From Pipra filicauda (Eukaryota > Chordata > Aves > Passeriformes > Pipridae), in the NCBI RefSeq assembly GCF_003945595.2, contig NW_024104525.1, positions 591,989 through 655,988 on the forward strand: 64,000 bases of DNA. The letters are read 5' to 3'. The translations under genes and the position numbers were made by a program. Of this stretch, positions 63,560 to 64,000 are shown in pieces; positions within the stretch are counted from its first letter, which is position 1, and every line of letters begins with the position of its first letter. The notes beneath the pieces were generated by a model. That model was given only the letters and a program-made list of their open reading frames with translations. It had not been told where the DNA came from and ran no database searches.

Positions 63560-64000
63560 AATGATACAGGGAAAACTGGTTTCCACCCCCAAAACCAGAT
63601 GTATAACCCAGTACCCTGGGACAAGAACAGAATGGGCATCTTGTGGCTCCTTGGCTGCAAAATAAAAGGAAAAGGAAAACCTGTTGGTGTGGTTGATGGT
63701 GGCAGTTCTGTCAAAGTAATGATCACAATCTTGTTGAGAGTGGCAGTCACAGTCCTGTTGAAGTTCTGGTCCTCCTCTGAATCCAACTAGTGGTACCAGA
63801 AGTCCCAAAACCCCAAGATTATATATGCTTAGGTTCAGATGGGAATGCCCAGTAGCTCCTCTAGGGCAGGGAGTTTTACAACGAGTGATTTAATTCTGTG
63901 AATCATGGGATATTTTTGGAATCTTTCATGGTTTAGGTCTTTGTAGCTGCCTATTATGCCAGTCCATTGTGGCTTACTAGCAGAGATGACCCCTCAGGCT
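63560..64000. mobile_element. Probable ERV-derived repeat running off the window end
   Basis: The last 440 bp are more balanced in composition and contain segments I associate with passerine ERV LTR or flanking internal sequence: GGTACCAGAAGTCCCAAAAC (63792-63811), GATTATATATGCTTAGGTTC (63817-63836), GGGAATGCCCAGTAGCTCCT (63841-63860), GAATCATGGGATATTTTTGG (63901-63920), and CATTGTGGCTTACTAGCAGA (63966-63985). Boundaries, orientation and family are not determined because the element continues past the end. No coding region is readable. Confidence 0.45.
63684..63768. repeat. Degenerate tandem repeat, unit about 24 bp
   Basis: Three to four related units: GGTGGCAGTTCTGTCAAAG, then GATCACAATCTTGTTGAGAG, then TGGCAGTCACAGTCCTGTTG with GAAG. 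On the minus strand the frame repeats QQDCD twice. It lies inside the ERV-like block, where such short repeats are common in LTR U3 regions or leader sequences. Confidence 0.5.

Overview
This window looks like a gene-poor stretch of a bird nuclear genome, most likely from a passerine. The evidence is its interspersed repeats. There are many CR1 LINE copies, most with the avian 3' end that reads like ATTCTATGAT or its complement. There are LTRs of avian endogenous retrovirus type. There is also one SINE with a tRNA-Ile-like head and a CR1-type tail, the architecture of the zebra finch TguSINE1 family. The background is AT-rich with the short A/T runs usual for amniote intergenic or intronic DNA. 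I found no exon, tRNA, rRNA, CRISPR array or operon that I can support. Every open frame that looks like real protein belongs to a retroelement, and all of these are damaged.

Layout: 1-3.8 kb is AT-rich DNA with one GC-richer block near 2.3-2.6 kb. A probable solo LTR lies at 3833-4359. A decayed CR1 ORF1 with a GDSL/SGNH esterase domain lies near 8.0-8.35 kb. Two antisense CR1 fragments follow at 10.43-10.60 and 10.85-11.72 kb, then an LTR-like block near 12.9-13.27 kb. A possible zinc-finger-like remnant is at 19.7-19.9 kb. A passerine-type LTR at about 20.8-21.16 kb is followed directly by an old sense CR1. The richest cluster is 26.9-29.3 kb: a reverse transcriptase fragment of an RTE-like LINE on the minus strand, the SINE 43 bp away, and an antisense CR1 split by a 557-bp LTR. 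A sense CR1 with a 196-codon open frame lies at 36.3-37.0 kb and a short CR1 3' end at 40.5 kb. A perfect 22-bp palindrome is at 46.8 kb. The C-terminal zinc finger and short 3' tail of what is probably the same RTE-like LINE family are at 58.85-58.99 kb. An antisense CR1 whose 3' end matches the SINE tail is at 60.8-61.14 kb. An ERV-type repeat runs off the right edge from about 63.56 kb.

The elements tell a partial history rather than acting as a pathway. The CR1 3' end at 60.8 kb and the SINE tail at 27.8 kb share about 55 bp, which is what is expected if CR1 machinery copied the SINE. The LTR inside the CR1 at 28.1-29.3 kb must be younger than that CR1. The RTE-like pieces are the most unusual content, because this LINE clade is patchy in birds and one such family (AviRTE) has been reported as horizontally transferred between birds and nematodes. 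Whether these pieces are AviRTE cannot be decided by eye. The long spaces between repeats may hold regulatory DNA or introns, but this cannot be shown without comparison to other genomes.
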